From Rallus limicola (lineage: Eukaryota; Chordata; Aves; Gruiformes; Rallidae): 64,000 nucleotides of DNA. Both the position numbers and the translations under genes were made by a program. How positions within the stretch are numbered: the stretch's first letter is position 1; the number at the start of each line of letters is the position of its first letter. This document shows positions 61,634 through 64,000 of the stretch, one piece after another. The stretch covers positions 100,038,211-100,102,210 of the forward strand of contig JAKCOZ010000001.1 in the NCBI GenBank assembly GCA_022605955.1. Direction: 5' to 3'. Below the pieces are notes generated by a model. It made no database searches and had not been told where the DNA came from. It saw nothing but the letters and a program-made list of their open reading frames with translations.

Positions 61634-64000
61634 TGTGATTTTAAAACACAACTGGAGATGACATAACCAGACCTCAAAAAATATTCTAAGAAATTGTTTC
61701 AGGAAAGCAGCTGGGTTTGTAGCTTTGCACTTGAAGTTTCAGAAATTCAGTGTTAATGCAACTATTGTAGTGTTTGCCAGAAAATTAAATGAGGGAACAG
61801 CAAATGAAATAAGACAAAATTGCACTGTCCTAATGGTAAAGTGAACAGTAAGCACCTTCCGAATAAGTCTCTGACAGTGACATTTCAGTTTTGAACTTCC
61901 CAGAATAATCAGACAAATGATTTCTGGAGTATCTCAGTTGCAGATGAGGTGATTTGTTGCAGCAATGCTTCTGTAGATATATGGAATACTACAGAAAACA
62001 GAACTTAGTGATTATGGCTTTGGTCCTGCTGCTGTCTACTATGGTTTTGATAGAGATGAGTGCAGATGTGTTTGCTACTCAAGCAATTCATTAGTTAAGT
62101 ATCAAAACATAAAAATGTCTGCACATAGAAGATATCCTTCTTTGCTGACTTAATATTTAGAACTCTAAGGTGGGAAGTGTCTACAGGTTGAGGCATGAAT
62201 TTTAAACTAAGAATTATATCTGTCAGGGTTCATTGGCATCAGTTCATCTGGCAAAAATAAATTTGGGCTTTTCCTGGCAGGATTCAGTTTCCCTTTTCAA
62301 CAGAAACTGAGATGTATATTAGTTTAGAAGAGTTCTTGTTTTCTTTCTTACTCTTTAATGTTAGTAGTTTCAAACTCATTTTTGCTTCTTGAGTTCAGTA
62401 TTTAGAGTCTTAGTCTTTAAAGGAGAAAGGTTTTGATGCCACAATAAAAAAATAATAAATTTTACTATTGTCATACATTTGTGCTTTGGTAGTTCATGGA
62501 GGCTATGTAAGCAGCATTACAGGGCCCCATTGCATTGGATACATGTGCCTCAAAAGAAAAAGGTTCACTCATTAAGAGTTTGGTCCAGTTTTGAGAGGGT
62601 GTAATTGTGCATTTTATTGCTTTGTCTTAATCCATAAGTTATTATTCATTGGGATTTAAGTTTGAAAAACTGTGAACTGTCTACTTTTAAAATTTTAAAT
62701 TGTACTTAGGTTTACATGAAAAAGAATTCTTGCCCTATTTTTGTCCCCAAAGAAGTTGGTGATAAAAATCCCAATGCTAGTGAGGTATGCCATCCCAGTG
62801 GGAATTTTATTAGAAATTATTGTAATTCCATGTTGCAATGTGACAAGTACTGTTGCTGTTATGTTACATCCTGATAAATATATATAGTTAACTTGTGGCA
62901 CTAGAGTAAATGCACTTCATCAGACCGCACATGAAGGAGAGAGATTTATCTTTTGTTGTTGCTCTTCTGATAATTTGTGTCTTAAAAATGTCATTCATGC
63001 AATGTTCTGCTTAAGTAACTTTAAAAAATATTTCTCATTTTCAAATTATATCTTCAGTTAGCTTTTTGTAAGACACAGATGAAAAGGAAAAATTAATCTT
63101 TACCCCCGCAGATCATATACTGTTCAGCAGTCTTAACACAGTAAGTGTAAAAGGAGATTTTGCAGACCAAAGAGTTACTCCTGAACTAGCATGCTCAGGG
63201 ACCCTTCCAGCCTTGCATCTTGTTTACTTTGAAACTAGTTAGTTTATATTCCTTGATCTCAAATATGTAGTATCTCTGAAAAAAAGCTAAACTAACTCAT
63301 AGGTTATTGGATTCAAAATCATATTATTACCTTCAAGTGATTCCTAGCTAATATTTATTGAAGCAAGTCCTCCTGGCCTTGTGCCCGGTGTGGGAGATAC
63401 TGTTTTCTCTCAGGAAACTGCTCAAGCCACTATAGAAAGGCACCTAGAATATGACTAAGAATACTCTCTCAGCCTTTTCTATGTTGGAATGTTTTTTGTG
63501 TTACCTAATAAGCAAATAATTAATAGAGTATCATATATAAACCTACTGGAAACTTAAGCTTACATCTAGTGACATCAGTGATATGTTTTGATCTGATGTT
63601 CTTTAGGAGCTGAGCATACATACTAGCAAACAAAGCAGGAGGAAGTGTGGATGCCCAGCAGCCAGTTGACCAGTCCTTTCCCTCATATAGGTACTCCAGA
63701 ATGAAGGCATTTGAAATGAGCAAGCATTTAAAAACTTTGATCATCAGAGCCATGATAAATACTGAGTGAATTGCATTTTTCTCCTCCTATATATGACTCT
63801 AATTAAAAACACGTATTTGTGTAGTGCTGCAGTTCTTCAAATTTTTGATAACTTTGAGCTGACTTTCATCTCTGTGCAAGTACGTTCATCATGGTAGTAA
63901 CATTTTATAGACTTTCTAAGTTTTCATTTTCACCTATTTTATGAACACCTTCATAACAATCTAAAGGGCTTTTCTATGCCAAAATGCTAATCAAATACCT
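61634..64000. other. Intergenic to window end, no recognised gene
   Basis: AT-rich, no exon, repeat family or RNA gene recognised. Open frames at 62695-62901 and 63520-63753 (minus) are short and featureless. Confidence 0.5.

Noticed and set aside
1..64000. CRISPR arrays, operons, tRNA or rRNA genes
   Set aside because: No regularly spaced repeats, no tRNA cloverleaf boxes and no rRNA segments were seen; the DNA is vertebrate nuclear sequence.

Overview
This window is vertebrate, almost certainly avian, nuclear DNA. It is AT-rich, exons are sparse, canonical GT-AG introns run to many kilobases, and there are CR1-type LINE fragments ending in the bird-typical ATTCTATGA-like 3' tail plus LTRs of a family common in birds. 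I cannot name the species.

Region 1 (1-37,704): the 3' end of one plus-strand gene, NCAM2 (neural cell adhesion molecule 2, also OCAM/RNCAM). Four coding exons are readable: 1664-1844 (end of the second fibronectin III domain and juxtamembrane stem), 26450-26654 (transmembrane segment and start of the tail), 31257-31376 (tail) and 37174-37285 (tail C-terminus and stop). Their splice phases agree (0/1, 1/2, 2/2, 2/stop) and together they encode 205 residues plus a stop. The introns are 24,605, 4,602 and 5,797 bp. The 3'UTR has an AATAAA at 37677 followed by a 19-base genomic A run. An alternative short transcript is possible: reading through the first donor gives a 19-residue hydrophobic tail and a stop, with an AATAAA 110 bp further on, which could be a lipid-anchored or secreted form.

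Region 2 (introns): CR1 LINE fragments lie in both orientations (4263-5935 minus, 8393-9340 minus, 22138-22206 minus, 29581-30126 plus, 30127-30619 plus, 31761-32198 plus). All are 5'-truncated and disrupted. A GC-richer stretch without a recognised element follows the last one (32199-33180).

Region 3 (about 37.7-64 kb): no protein-coding gene is recognisable. This fits a gene desert downstream of NCAM2. It holds two more CR1 fragments (47202-47640, 52592-52862), a cluster of three avian ERV LTR pieces (54270-55925), one antisense LTR of the same broad type (61224-61633), and remnants of an old palindromic amniote repeat (40847-40977, 46429-46502). Local structure-prone tracts are also present: a perfect 12-bp hairpin, two G-quadruplex motifs and a 39-base alternating purine-pyrimidine tract.

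I found no CRISPR array, operon, tRNA or rRNA gene. Nothing here is convincing as a wholly new system. The most useful leads are the intronic-polyadenylation isoform of NCAM2, the possible LTR-in-LTR insertion, and the uncertain true 3' end of the gene.
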